Assembly (NCBI GenBank): GCA_016744875.1
Contig: JADGDL010000005.1
Span: 1 to 64,000, forward strand
DNA length: 64,000 nt
DNA from: Sulfurovum sp.
GTDB lineage: Bacteria > Campylobacterota > Campylobacteria > Campylobacterales > Sulfurovaceae
Direction of reading: 5' to 3'
The position numbers were made by a program, and so were the translations under genes. The notes under the pieces are model-generated. The model was not told where the DNA came from. It did not search any database and saw only the letters and a program-made list of their open reading frames with translations. Positions 1 through 9,054 of this stretch are shown here, piece by piece (the first letter of the stretch is position 1; the number at the start of each line of letters is the position of its first letter).

Positions 1-23
1 GTGTTCTTTTTATTATACGACAT
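1..23 (-). CDS. Possible 5' end of a leftward gene cut by the window edge
   Basis: An ATG at 23-21 on the minus strand opens a frame reading MSYNKKN to the window edge. An AGGAG sequence lies about 10 bases upstream of it. The frame follows the leftward HIT gene in the same direction, so it would be the next gene of that run. Seven codons cannot identify a product; the call rests only on the ribosome-binding site and the direction of neighbouring genes. Confidence 0.3.
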
Positions 24-89
24 CTGTCATCTACTCCTGCAACTATGAATGTTAATCTAATTTAATGAATACTTATTATAGCAGTAAAG

Positions 90-452
90 TTAAATTTCTT
101 TAAGTATTTTTTTACAAAAAACTGTAAAATCAGGCAGCTCAAGTTTGCTTTCTCTTTGTTTACTTCCCCACATTGGTTCAGGGAAATAACTGTCTTCTGC
201 AAATCGTGCCATGATATGCCAATGTACATGAGGCATATAGTTTCCAAAAGAGGCTATGTTTATTTTTTTCGGATTGTAATAGGATAACATCTCTTTTTCT
301 ATAACATCTAAGAGATCATAAATTTCAAATTTTATCTCAGCAGGCACTTCACTCATTTCTTTGTAGGGTGTTTGAGTAAAGATCTTAAGCCATGGAATCT
401 CAGACTCTTCTATTTCTATTTTGATGTTTTGGTTTTCATAGATACATGACAT
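90..452 (-). CDS. HIT-family (histidine triad) hydrolase
   Basis: The 120-residue protein carries the HIT signature near the C-terminal half: PHVHWHIMARF with His75, His77 and His79. In this superfamily the triad carries out nucleotidyl transfer or hydrolysis on substrates such as dinucleoside polyphosphates. The tail with a conserved-looking FPEPMWG segment fits short proteobacterial HIT proteins. Its ATG overlaps the stop of the upstream Sua5-like gene by one base (TAATG), so the two are probably translationally coupled at the end of the carB operon. The exact substrate cannot be read from sequence. Confidence 0.85.
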   Translation of the reverse strand: MSCIYENQNIKIEIEESEIPWLKIFTQTPYKEMSEVPAEIKFEIYDLLDVIEKEMLSYYNPKKINIASFGNYMPHVHWHIMARFAEDSYFPEPMWGSKQRESKLELPDFTVFCKKILKEI

Positions 453-886
453 TATCGAATCCTTTTAATGGTTTGTTTACCAAGTTTATAGATGTTTGAT
501 GCTTGTTTATTTTCTTTAAGAGGCTCGATGATGACATCAGCCATTTCTGTAGCAAACTTTTCATCGTAGTTATGATCACTTAGGTTTGCAGAGGTGGTAT
601 ATACCCATTTTAGACGGTCTAAAAGTAAAAGATGATGTTTGTCCTGTATAAGACGATATGAGTTAGCATTTGGCATAATAAAAGTGGTTTTCCTAGCTCT
701 TCTTACTCTGTTCTTATGTTTTGAAGGAACACGGGTAAATGTTTTAAGGGTAGCTAGTGAATTCACTGCTTTGATGTAGTGTTTATGTGGAGGACGCTGT
801 TTTATGGCAGTGAGTTTATCTGCATTTTGGGAAACAAAACCGATAGTAGTATCGGTTTGCGTTAAAAAAACTTTATCTTTCAACAT
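452..886 (-). CDS. Short Sua5/YciO/YrdC-family protein
   Basis: The product resembles the Sua5/YrdC fold that makes threonylcarbamoyl-AMP for tRNA t6A. It begins with a TQTDTTIGF stretch, followed by a basic KQRPPHK segment matching the nucleotide-binding KxR region, and later TTSANLS, which matches the conserved S-x-N motif. At about 145 residues it is clearly shorter than usual YrdC/Sua5 proteins. I chose the ATG at 886 because GGGAG sits five bases upstream; ATGs at 898 and 889 have no such site. It follows carB closely. It could be a second, specialised paralogue rather than the t6A enzyme itself. Confidence 0.7.
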   Translation of the reverse strand: MLKDKVFLTQTDTTIGFVSQNADKLTAIKQRPPHKHYIKAVNSLATLKTFTRVPSKHKNRVRRARKTTFIMPNANSYRLIQDKHHLLLLDRLKWVYTTSANLSDHNYDEKFATEMADVIIEPLKENKQASNIYKLGKQTIKRIR

Positions 887-906
887 CATATCTCCCATAG
901 AGAGGA

Positions 907-3900
907 TTATGCTAAATAATCCTGTAATGCTTTAGGCACAAGTTCACCACCAGTATCTTTAAGCTCTTTAATAGCTAAAGCAGTTGCTTTTGCAGCTGAT
1001 ATCGTTGTAAAGTAAGCAACATGGTTTGCAAGTACAGACTGTCTGATCGTTCTTGCATCTGTCTTACTTCCTGCATTGTCTGAAGTGTTGATAGCGATGG
1101 CTATCTCTTCATTTTTGATCATATCATCAATATTTGGACGACCTTCAGATATCTTGAGTACTTTTGTTGACGTGACTCCAGCTTCTTGAAGTGCACTATG
1201 TGTACCTGATGTAGCAACAATTTCAAATCCAAGATCTGTAAACATTTTACCTACTTCAGCAGCTTGCGCTTTGTCATTCTCTGTAAGAGAAATGAAGAGT
1301 TTACCTTCAAGAGGGATGTTGTTCTTAGAGGCAAACTGACTTTTGGCAAAACTCATACCGAAAGTATCAGAGATACCCATAACTTCACCTGTTGATTTCA
1401 TTTCTGGGCCCAAGATAAGGTCAGAACCTGGAAGTTTGTTGAAAGGGAAAACAGCTTCTTTAACAGCTACATGACCTTTAAGGGTCGGTTCCATGATCTT
1501 CTTATCAAAGTTCACTACATTAAATGTATCATAAAACTTCAATGCTTCTTTGAGATCACCCTGAATCATCACTCTGGTTGCTACTTTTGCAAGAGGTACA
1601 CCAGTTGCCTTAGATACAAAAGGTACGGTTCTAGAAGCTCTAGGGTTTACCTCTATAAGGTAAATTTCGCCTTTGTGAATAGCATATTGGATATTCATAA
1701 GACCAACTACGCCAAGGCCAAGTGCAATCTTTGCTGTTTGCTCTTTTACTTCTTCCTGCAGCTTATCTGAGATAGAAACAGGAGGAAGTGAACATGCAGA
1801 GTCTCCAGAGTGAATACCTGCTTCTTCGATATGCTGCATCACTGAACCAATATACACATCTGTTCCATCACAAATAGCATCTACATCGAGTTCGATAGCA
1901 TTATCAAGGAATTTGTCTATAAGAACGGGAGCATCATTTGATACACTTACAGCTTCATCCATGTACTGCTTGAGCTCATCATCAGAATATACCGTTTTCA
2001 TCCCGCGACCACCAAGTACAAATGATGGACGTACGAGTACCGGGTAACCGATGCGATTTGCTACTACAAGGGCAGCATCTTTTTCTACAACAGTATCATT
2101 GTCTGGTTGTTTAAGTCCAAGATCATTGATAAATGCAGAGAAGAGTTCTCTGTCTTCAGCAAGATCAATGACTTTCGCTGTAGTACCAGAGATATTTGCA
2201 CCGATAGCGGTAAGGTTTTTAGCCAATTTAAGCGGCGTCTGTCCACCAAAGTGTACGATAACACCATCTGGTTTTTCAAGTTCAATAACATTTCTTACAT
2301 GTTCAAAATCAATAGGCTCAAAATAAAGGATATCGGAAGTGTCATAGTCAGTAGAAACTGTTTCAGGATTACAGTTATACATGATCGACTTCACACCCAT
2401 GTCTTCAAGCGCAAAGGCTGCATGTACACAACAGTAGTCAAATTCTATACCTTGACCGATACGGTTAGGACCACCACCGATGACAAGTACTTTCTTATCT
2501 TTAGACTCAGGTGCTTCTTCTTTAGGAAGTTTTGTAATGTTTGTTGTCGAATAGAGATAAGGTGTAAGTGCTTTAAATTCTGCGGCACAGGTATCTACTT
2601 CATTGTATTCAAGTTGTACAGCCATTTTTTCTCTGGCATTATAAATGTCATTTTCTGTAAGATTAAGACCTTCTTTTTTGCTAATGACTTCAGCGATCAT
2701 AGCGTCAGAGAAACCTTCACTTTTCACTTCTCTAAGACGAGTAGCATCAGAGAGCAGGGCAATGTCCATCTCTTTTTCACGAAGTGCAAGTTCTTCAAGT
2801 TGGTAAAGGTACCATCTGTCTATCTTAGAAAGATCAAAGATAGCATCAACACTCATACCACGTCTGAGTCCTTCAAATACATAAAGCATACGGTTCTCAT
2901 TTGGACGTCTGATTTCTCTGACAAGCTCTTCACCATCACATTTGATAGGATTGAAACCTATAAGACCAGTCTCAAGTGAACAAAGTGCTTTTTGGACTGA
3001 CTCTTTAAATGTACGACCCATACTCATGACTTCACCTACAGACTTCATCGCTGTGGTCAGTGTAGAGTTCGCAAGCGGGAACTTTTCAAAAGTAAATCTT
3101 GGAAGTTTTGTCACAACATAATCGATGACCGGTTCAAAACTTGCAGGTGTACCTGTGATGTCGTTAGTGATCTCATCAAGTGTAAATCCAACTGCAAGAA
3201 GCGTTGCTACTTTAGCGATAGGATAGCCTGTCGCTTTTGATGCAAGTGCAGAAGAACGGCTTACTCTTGGGTTCATTTCGATAACGATCATACGTCCTGT
3301 ATCTGGACAGATAGAGAACTGTACATTTGATCCACCTGTATCTACGCCTACTTCACGTAAGATCTTGAAAGAGGCATCTCTCATGTTTTGATACTCTTTG
3401 TCTGTGAGTGTCAAAGCAGGGGCAATGGTGATAGAGTCTCCTGTATGTACACCCATAGGATCGAAGTTTTCAATAGAACATACGATAATACAGTTATCTT
3501 TATTGTCTCTGATAACTTCCATCTCGTATTCTTTCCATCCAAGCATAGATTCCATGATCTCAATCTCATTAATTGGACTTGCATCAATACCTTCTTCTGC
3601 AAGTTTTTTAAACTCTTCCATATTGTATGCCACACCTGAACCACCACCTGCAAGTGTAAATGAAGCTCTACTAATGACAGGGAAACCAATTTCTTTTGCC
3701 ACTTTCATTGCTTCGTCAACACTGTAGGCATTGGCACTTTTAGGTAGATCCATACCAATTTTTATCATGGCATCATTAAAAAGTTGTCTATCCTCACCTT
3801 TTTTAATGGCATCAGGATGAGCCCCAAGGAATTTAATACCTTCAAGCATACCTGCTTCATTCATATCCATAGCAACGTTGAGTGCAGTTTGTCCCCCCAT

Positions 3901-4167
3901 TGTAGGTAGGATAGCATCAACATTCTCTTTTTTGATAATTTTATCAATTACTTCAGCGTTAATAGGTTCTATGTATGTGCGGTCTGCAAACTCAGGGTCT
4001 GTCATGATCGTAGCAGGATTGGAATTGATAAGAACAACTCTATAGCCTAACTCTTTAAGTGTTTTAGCTGCCTGAGTTCCAGAATAGTCAAATTCACAAG
4101 CTTGACCGATAACGATCGGTCCAGAACCGATAAGTAAAATAGTTTTGATGTCATTGCGTTTTGGCAT
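907..4167 (-). CDS. carB: Carbamoyl-phosphate synthase large subunit
   Basis: The 1086-residue length is typical for CarB. It makes carbamoyl phosphate for arginine and pyrimidine synthesis from bicarbonate, ATP and ammonia delivered by CarA. The N-terminus has the glycine-rich LLIGSGPIVIGQACEFDYSG stretch, and the second half repeats it as VLVIGGGPNRIGQGIEFDYC, the two ATP-grasp synthetase halves. Both have EMNPR/EVNPR-type motifs (IEMNPRVSRSSA and IEVNPRASRTVP). The C-terminus has the MGS-like allosteric domain starting near FISLTENDK. It lies downstream of mreC with about 95 bases between; no carA is in the window. Confidence 0.98.
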   Translation of the reverse strand: MPKRNDIKTILLIGSGPIVIGQACEFDYSGTQAAKTLKELGYRVVLINSNPATIMTDPEFADRTYIEPINAEVIDKIIKKENVDAILPTMGGQTALNVAMDMNEAGMLEGIKFLGAHPDAIKKGEDRQLFNDAMIKIGMDLPKSANAYSVDEAMKVAKEIGFPVISRASFTLAGGGSGVAYNMEEFKKLAEEGIDASPINEIEIMESMLGWKEYEMEVIRDNKDNCIIVCSIENFDPMGVHTGDSITIAPALTLTDKEYQNMRDASFKILREVGVDTGGSNVQFSICPDTGRMIVIEMNPRVSRSSALASKATGYPIAKVATLLAVGFTLDEITNDITGTPASFEPVIDYVVTKLPRFTFEKFPLANSTLTTAMKSVGEVMSMGRTFKESVQKALCSLETGLIGFNPIKCDGEELVREIRRPNENRMLYVFEGLRRGMSVDAIFDLSKIDRWYLYQLEELALREKEMDIALLSDATRLREVKSEGFSDAMIAEVISKKEGLNLTENDIYNAREKMAVQLEYNEVDTCAAEFKALTPYLYSTTNITKLPKEEAPESKDKKVLVIGGGPNRIGQGIEFDYCCVHAAFALEDMGVKSIMYNCNPETVSTDYDTSDILYFEPIDFEHVRNVIELEKPDGVIVHFGGQTPLKLAKNLTAIGANISGTTAKVIDLAEDRELFSAFINDLGLKQPDNDTVVEKDAALVVANRIGYPVLVRPSFVLGGRGMKTVYSDDELKQYMDEAVSVSNDAPVLIDKFLDNAIELDVDAICDGTDVYIGSVMQHIEEAGIHSGDSACSLPPVSISDKLQEEVKEQTAKIALGLGVVGLMNIQYAIHKGEIYLIEVNPRASRTVPFVSKATGVPLAKVATRVMIQGDLKEALKFYDTFNVVNFDKKIMEPTLKGHVAVKEAVFPFNKLPGSDLILGPEMKSTGEVMGISDTFGMSFAKSQFASKNNIPLEGKLFISLTENDKAQAAEVGKMFTDLGFEIVATSGTHSALQEAGVTSTKVLKISEGRPNIDDMIKNEEIAIAINTSDNAGSKTDARTIRQSVLANHVAYFTTISAAKATALAIKELKDTGGELVPKALQDYLA

Positions 4168-4263
4168 GGAAAAATACCCTTGATTTTTAGTTTGATATTA
4201 TACATGACTTAGATAGAAAACGCCCTTAAATATGGGGCTTTTTAAGATGGAAAGAGAAAGGGT

Positions 4264-5307
4264 CTAGAAGAGGTCTAGACCACTTGCGTTTTGTTGTAAT
4301 ATTTGTTGTCGTTTTCTTTTTTTCATTTTTTTAGGTACCTCTATCACTTCAGAAGGTGTTTCAGGTTCTATAACGTCATGTTGCGTCTGATCGATACGAG
4401 AAGGAATGCTCGAAATTACCGGTTCAGTAGTATTACTTTCAACTGCTGGGGCAGAATTGTTTTGGTCGATACCTGTATCTGGAATACTGTAGCGGGTAGG
4501 TAATTGTGTTTTGTTACTGTCAAAACCTTCGGTCAGTGTCGCTTTAGGATCATTGATAAGGAAAAAAGTTTTAGGGTGAAAAATATCACTGTATGTTTTA
4601 ATATGTGCAACTGTATAAGAACTGCGGACTTCAACTTTTGTGACTATCCCTACAGGAATATCTGCAAAGAAGATACCATCCAAACCAGAGGTGATCACTT
4701 TATCACCTTCTTGCAGTTTATGCCATTTAGGGATGAATTTTACAAGCATTGCATTTTTTTCTCTACCAAGAGCAATACCTGGTGCTTTACTTTCTCCTAT
4801 AAAGACAGAAAAGCGGCACTTGTCATCCGAGGTGAGGTATCCGTAGAGTTGGTTGTTATGTACTCTGGCAGTTCCTCCTACGACACGACCCTGTATAAGT
4901 CCATAGAGTTTATCTTCCTCAAGTCCCTCAGGTTTTGTCAGGATGATCTGAGAAAAACTGTTCAGTTTTACATAAGAGATCGTTTCTGTAATAGAGATAT
5001 TACTTACAGGTATACGGCTTAGATCAGGTAGTACTTTATAGATGTTCTTTACTTCTTCTATATAGTGCATTTGCTCAAGAAGACGTTTACGTAAGATACG
5101 GTTTTCACGGCTTAGTTTTTCTATAGATTCTTTTTGAAAGATGTAGCTATGGCTTTTATCTTCTAAGTTTTGTGTAAGATTTTTGTAACTTTGTTTAATG
5201 GGGTTTATGATGTTAAGAAGTGTATCTGTGATACGTGCATCATTGCGTGACAGAAGTACTGTCAGCATGAGCAACAGTATGGCTATGACGACAAGTCTAG
5301 TCTTCAT
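4264..5307 (-). CDS. mreC: Rod-shape-determining protein MreC
   Basis: The protein has one N-terminal membrane segment (about residues 5-20), then a coiled coil near residues 55-90, then the periplasmic beta domain with VVGGTARVHNNQ and HKLQEGDKVITSGLDGIFF, which are MreC hallmarks. MreC links cytoplasmic MreB to the cell-wall elongation enzymes. After about residue 265 comes a tail rich in Ser, Thr, Pro and Asn ending in a basic KKMKKRKRQQ stretch; this tail is variable in the family. The gene overlaps the end of mreB by 11 bases, supporting co-expression. Confidence 0.95.
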   Translation of the reverse strand: MKTRLVVIAILLLMLTVLLSRNDARITDTLLNIINPIKQSYKNLTQNLEDKSHSYIFQKESIEKLSRENRILRKRLLEQMHYIEEVKNIYKVLPDLSRIPVSNISITETISYVKLNSFSQIILTKPEGLEEDKLYGLIQGRVVGGTARVHNNQLYGYLTSDDKCRFSVFIGESKAPGIALGREKNAMLVKFIPKWHKLQEGDKVITSGLDGIFFADIPVGIVTKVEVRSSYTVAHIKTYSDIFHPKTFFLINDPKATLTEGFDSNKTQLPTRYSIPDTGIDQNNSAPAVESNTTEPVISSIPSRIDQTQHDVIEPETPSEVIEVPKKMKKRKRQQILQQNASGLDLF

Positions 5308-6331
5308 ATGCCATTTGTTGAAGAAGGTCTATCTCGTCAAGTGCGATACCTGTACCTTTCGCAACTGCGAGAAGAGGCTCTTCTGCAATATATACAGGAA
5401 GTTTGACAATATCTGAAAGATATTTATCCAACCCTCTGATAAGTGCACCACCACCTGTGAGTACAATACCGTTTTCTACGATATCCCCTGCAAGTTCCGG
5501 TGGTGTCTGTTCAAGTACATCTTTGAGTGCTTCCGCGATCTCTTCAAGTGAGTCTTTCATTGCTGACCTGATATGCTCTGAAGTGACTTCCATAGAAGCA
5601 AGACTTCCTTCTACCTGGTCTCTACCACGTACGGTTGTTGATAGTTCTTCATCAAGAGGTATTGCTGTACCGATCTTGATCTTAAGTTCTTCAGCGACAC
5701 GGTCACCGATAAGCAAGTTGAAGTTCTTTTTGATGTAATCGATGATCGCCTGATCAAAATTATCACCTGCAACACGGATAGATTTTGAAATAACCAATCC
5801 ACCTAATGACGTTACACCGATCTCAGTAGTACCACCACCGATATCAACTACAAGGTTACCATTGGGATCTTTTACAGGGATACCCGCACCGATTGCAGCT
5901 GCCATAGGTTCTTCAATGAGATAGACATATCTTGCACCAGCGTTCTCAGCTGAATCTTTTACCGCACGTCTCTCAACCTGTGTAAGACCGTAAGGTACAC
6001 AGATAATGATACGTGGAGAGAAAAACCCTTTTCTTCTATGAGCTTTTTCTATGAAATAACGGATCATCATTTCTGTGACTTCAAAGTCTGCGATAACACC
6101 ATCTTTCATAGGACGGATCGCCTTGATATTTCCCGGTGTTTTACCGACCATATCTTTGGCTTCCTGACCAACTGCCAAGATACGCTCTTGACCATGTTTA
6201 TCATATTGAATGGCAACGACTGAAGGCTCATTGATACTGATACCCTGTCCCTTTACCAGGACAAGTGTATTTGCCGTCCCAAGGTCGATCGCCAGATCGT
6301 TTGAAAACATTCCTAATATTTTTTTAAACAT
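5297..6331 (-). CDS. mreB: Rod-shape-determining actin homologue MreB
   Basis: The 344-residue protein has the actin-fold nucleotide motifs: DLGTANTLVLVKG at residues 16-28, VVDIGGGTTEIG in the middle, and VLTGGGALIRGL near the end. MreB forms membrane-associated filaments that direct lateral wall synthesis. It sits between clpX and mreC, in the order fabZ-lpxA-clpX-mreB-mreC-carB that is conserved in Campylobacter and relatives. Length and motifs are normal and nothing suggests damage. Confidence 0.98.
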   Translation of the reverse strand: MFKKILGMFSNDLAIDLGTANTLVLVKGQGISINEPSVVAIQYDKHGQERILAVGQEAKDMVGKTPGNIKAIRPMKDGVIADFEVTEMMIRYFIEKAHRRKGFFSPRIIICVPYGLTQVERRAVKDSAENAGARYVYLIEEPMAAAIGAGIPVKDPNGNLVVDIGGGTTEIGVTSLGGLVISKSIRVAGDNFDQAIIDYIKKNFNLLIGDRVAEELKIKIGTAIPLDEELSTTVRGRDQVEGSLASMEVTSEHIRSAMKDSLEEIAEALKDVLEQTPPELAGDIVENGIVLTGGGALIRGLDKYLSDIVKLPVYIAEEPLLAVAKGTGIALDEIDLLQQMAYED

Positions 6332-6358
6332 CTAAAATTTCCTTTTTTATCTCTACGC

Positions 6359-7579
6359 TTACGCTGTTTTTTTATCTTTAATATACAAAGGTTTTGCCCC
6401 TGTTTCTACCACTTCTTGAGTGATGACTACTTCATATCCACTTAATTCAGGGAGTTCATACATGATATCGAGCAATATCTCTTCAAGTATAGAACGTAAT
6501 CCTCTTGCACCTGTTTTTCTGTCTAAGGCTTTTTGTGCGATGAGTGAAAGTGCCTCCTCTTCGAAAGAGAGTATGACATCATCGATCTGAAAAAGTTTTT
6601 GATACTGTTTCAATAAAGAATTTTTTGGTTCAACCAAAATGCGAACCATATCTTCTTTACTTATCTCACCAAGTGTTGCGAGAACATGCAGACGACCAAT
6701 GAGCTCCGGGATAAGACCAAAGGAGACAAGATCATCTGATTCTACAAGATGAAGAAGATTTTCTTCCTCTTTTTTTGAACGTTTTTCCTGACCAAAACCA
6801 AGGGTATTTGCTCCAAGTCTTCTTTTTAGGATGTCATTTAGACCATCAAAAGCACCACCACATATGAAAAGAATATTTGATGTGTCTATCTGGATGAAGT
6901 CCTGATTTGGGTGTTTACGTCCACCTTTTGGTGGGATGTTCACTACCGAACCCTCGATGAGTTTAAGAAGAGCCTGTTGTACACCTTCTCCTGAAACATC
7001 ACGCGTAATAGAACGGTTTTCTCCCATACGAGCGATCTTATCTACTTCATCGATAAATACGATACCCTGCTCAGCACGTTGTGGGTCACCATCTGCTGCC
7101 ATAAGCAGTTTGGTAAGGATATTTTCTACATCTTCACCTACATAACCAGCTTCTGTAAGATTTGTTGCATCAGCAATGGCGATAGGCACATTTAAAAATC
7201 TTGCAATGGTTTGTGCCAAAAGTGTTTTACCTGAACCTGTTGGTCCTATAAGCAGTACATTTGATTTTGCGATCTGTGTATCGTCATCTACATTATCTTT
7301 AAAGATACGTTTATAGTGGTTATAAACTGCTACTGAAAGTGTTCTTTTCGCTTTTTCCTGTCCTATGACATAGTCACTGAGCATACTGTCGATTTCTTTA
7401 GGTGTGTAGAGTGTATGTGCCTCTAGATCTAGAGCATTTTCTTCATATTCCTCTTCACCAAAGAGGATTTTATATGCTGAAACAACACAGTTTGAACAGA
7501 TGTAAGCACTCTCTCCTGCAATGAGAGGATTCTCTTCACTCTCATTTGCTTTACAAAAGCTACAAGCTTTATTTGTCAT
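6359..7579 (-). CDS. clpX: ATP-dependent Clp protease ATP-binding subunit ClpX
   Basis: The N-terminal zinc domain has four cysteines (C6, C9, C28, C31). It is followed by an AAA+ domain with Walker A GPTGSGKT, the substrate-gripping pore loop GYVGEDVEN, and Walker B IVFIDEVDKI. ClpX unfolds tagged proteins and feeds them to ClpP. The 406-residue length is standard. The gene lies 20 bases downstream of lpxA and 27 bases upstream of mreB on the same strand, so it belongs to the envelope operon. Confidence 0.98.
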   Translation of the reverse strand: MTNKACSFCKANESEENPLIAGESAYICSNCVVSAYKILFGEEEYEENALDLEAHTLYTPKEIDSMLSDYVIGQEKAKRTLSVAVYNHYKRIFKDNVDDDTQIAKSNVLLIGPTGSGKTLLAQTIARFLNVPIAIADATNLTEAGYVGEDVENILTKLLMAADGDPQRAEQGIVFIDEVDKIARMGENRSITRDVSGEGVQQALLKLIEGSVVNIPPKGGRKHPNQDFIQIDTSNILFICGGAFDGLNDILKRRLGANTLGFGQEKRSKKEEENLLHLVESDDLVSFGLIPELIGRLHVLATLGEISKEDMVRILVEPKNSLLKQYQKLFQIDDVILSFEEEALSLIAQKALDRKTGARGLRSILEEILLDIMYELPELSGYEVVITQEVVETGAKPLYIKDKKTA

Positions 7580-7599
7580 TTATTATCCTTATCTGTCAT

Positions 7600-8388
7600 T
7601 TACTTTGTTGGACGTGTGAATGGTATACCACGTTTAGAGGTTTGTATAAATTCACACAGTTTTCTTACTGCATCTGAGTCTGTGGTTTCTAAGATACTTT
7701 GTACCACTTCCTGAAGTGCTTTACCTTGTTCAAAGAGTTCTCGATATGCCACTTTAAGTGCATTGATCTCTCCACGTTCCATAGATCTGCGAAGTCCTGT
7801 AAGGTTTAGCCCTCTAAGGTTCGCACGATTACCTTCTGCCAAGCAGTAAGGTGGTATATCTTGTGCCAAAGCAGATGCTCCACCTATCATGGCATAATCA
7901 CCGATATGCACGAATTGATGTATAGGGGTCATACCCCCGACAACGACATGGTTACCAAGTTCAACATGTCCGGCAAGTGTAGCTCCGTTTGCCAATATAC
8001 AGTTGTCACCAAGTATGACATCATGTCCTAAGTGTACATATCCCATTAGTAGGTTTCCGTTACCTATCTTAGTAACAGAACCCCCACCTTCAGTACCTGG
8101 ATTAAGTAAGGTAAATTCTCTAATGGTATTGTTGTCACCAATGATCAATTGTACATCTTCACCATTAAATTTTAAATCCTGAGGTATTGTTCCTACAGCA
8201 GCATATGAGAAGATACGGTTATTCTTCCCGATGGTCGTATCACCTTCTATGACAGCATGAGATGCCACTGTGGTGTTAGCCCCGATCTTTACTTTTTCAC
8301 CAATGTAAGCAAAAGGACCTACAGAGACATTTTCACCAAGTACAGCACCATCTTCTATGACAGCAGAAGCATGAATTAAAGACATCAA
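7600..8388 (-). CDS. lpxA: UDP-N-acetylglucosamine O-acyltransferase LpxA
   Basis: The 262-residue protein shows left-handed beta-helix hexapeptide repeats through most of its length (for example GENVSVGPFAYIGEKVKIGANTTV split across turns). Its helical C-terminal domain includes NRANLRGLNLTGLRR, the substrate-contacting region of LpxA. The catalytic histidine is in MGYVHLGHDV. It performs the first step of lipid A synthesis. The gene lies five bases downstream of fabZ; both use beta-hydroxyacyl-ACP, so their pairing makes metabolic sense. Confidence 0.97.
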   Translation of the reverse strand: MMSLIHASAVIEDGAVLGENVSVGPFAYIGEKVKIGANTTVASHAVIEGDTTIGKNNRIFSYAAVGTIPQDLKFNGEDVQLIIGDNNTIREFTLLNPGTEGGGSVTKIGNGNLLMGYVHLGHDVILGDNCILANGATLAGHVELGNHVVVGGMTPIHQFVHIGDYAMIGGASALAQDIPPYCLAEGNRANLRGLNLTGLRRSMERGEINALKVAYRELFEQGKALQEVVQSILETTDSDAVRKLCEFIQTSKRGIPFTRPTK

Positions 8389-8393
8389 ATGGC

Positions 8394-8843
8394 CTATTTG
8401 TCTACGATCATAGCTTTAAGTTCAGCTTGTGCAACCACTTTATCGTCTACATATGCTTTTGCATCAAGTTGCCATACCGGTCCCTTGTTCTTGATCACAT
8501 CGATCTTATAGACAAGTTGGTCACCCGGAGTTACCGGTGAACGGAACTTTGCTTTGTCAATACTCATAAAGTAGACAACTTTTTTTGCAATGTCTTCTTT
8601 TGTTACACCATCCATACTTTTAAATGCAAGAACACCACCTGCCTGAGCCATACCTTCGATGATCATCACACCAGGGTAGATAGGATGATCAGGAAAATGT
8701 CCTTGAAAGACAGGTTCAGAGATAGAAACATTCTTTAGACCTTCGATGTACTTACCAGGTGTAAGTTCTGTAATTCTATCCACAAGTAAAAATGGATATC
8801 TGTGAGGGAGTATTTCTTGAATTTCAATGACGTTATAAAGCAC
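8394..8843 (-). CDS. fabZ: 3-hydroxyacyl-ACP dehydratase FabZ
   Basis: The hot-dog-fold dehydratase is recognisable from LPHRYPFLLVDRI at residues 12-24 and from HFPDHPIYPGVMIIEGMAQA, which holds the catalytic His and Glu. It dehydrates 3-hydroxyacyl-ACP in fatty acid elongation. The start is GTG, supported by an AAAGG ribosome-binding site six bases upstream. It is the first gene of the leftward fabZ-lpxA-clpX-mreB-mreC-carB run, so the operon promoter should lie in the 8844-9054 gap. Confidence 0.96.
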   Translation of the reverse strand: MLYNVIEIQEILPHRYPFLLVDRITELTPGKYIEGLKNVSISEPVFQGHFPDHPIYPGVMIIEGMAQAGGVLAFKSMDGVTKEDIAKKVVYFMSIDKAKFRSPVTPGDQLVYKIDVIKNKGPVWQLDAKAYVDDKVVAQAELKAMIVDK

Positions 8844-8890
8844 GGTAAACCTTTGTATAAAAATTGACTTATTTACTATTAATTATGACG

Positions 8891-8975
8891 CATATGGAAC
8901 AAAGTACCATATCCTAGGCTAAAGCTCTGTTTGCTTGAGCAGTAGGCTCAAGCGACGGGTCGCGCTTAAGACGTG
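8891..8975 (+). repeat. Divergent copy (copy 1) of a structured intergenic repeat
   Basis: This stretch has two hairpins: GCTTGAGC (8933-8940) pairs with GCTCAAGC (8946-8953) across a five-base loop, and GCGAC (8952-8956) pairs with GTCGC (8959-8963). The layout, with GAACAAAG upstream, then an AGCAGT(A/T)GGCTCA core, then a second palindrome containing GTCG, matches two better-conserved copies near 49.5 and 61.45 kb. It lies between the starts of the leftward fabZ operon and the end of queH. Membership is less certain than for the other copies because the stems differ by paired changes. Confidence 0.55.
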
Positions 8976-9054
8976 TATTATTAGAAGCATAAGTCTATAA
9001 AATGAGCTATTATTTTATCTAATATTTTCTAAATTCTTTATGAATGATATTTTG

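Noticed and set aside
2107..2979. A 290-codon open frame on the plus strand opposite carB
   Set aside because: It is antisense to a clearly coding gene, its product is Phe/Tyr/Cys-rich without domains, and it has no ribosome-binding site. It is a shadow of carB codon usage.
4504..5022. A 172-codon open frame opposite mreC
   Set aside because: Same reasoning: shadow of a well-supported gene, with low-complexity Cys/Phe-rich product.
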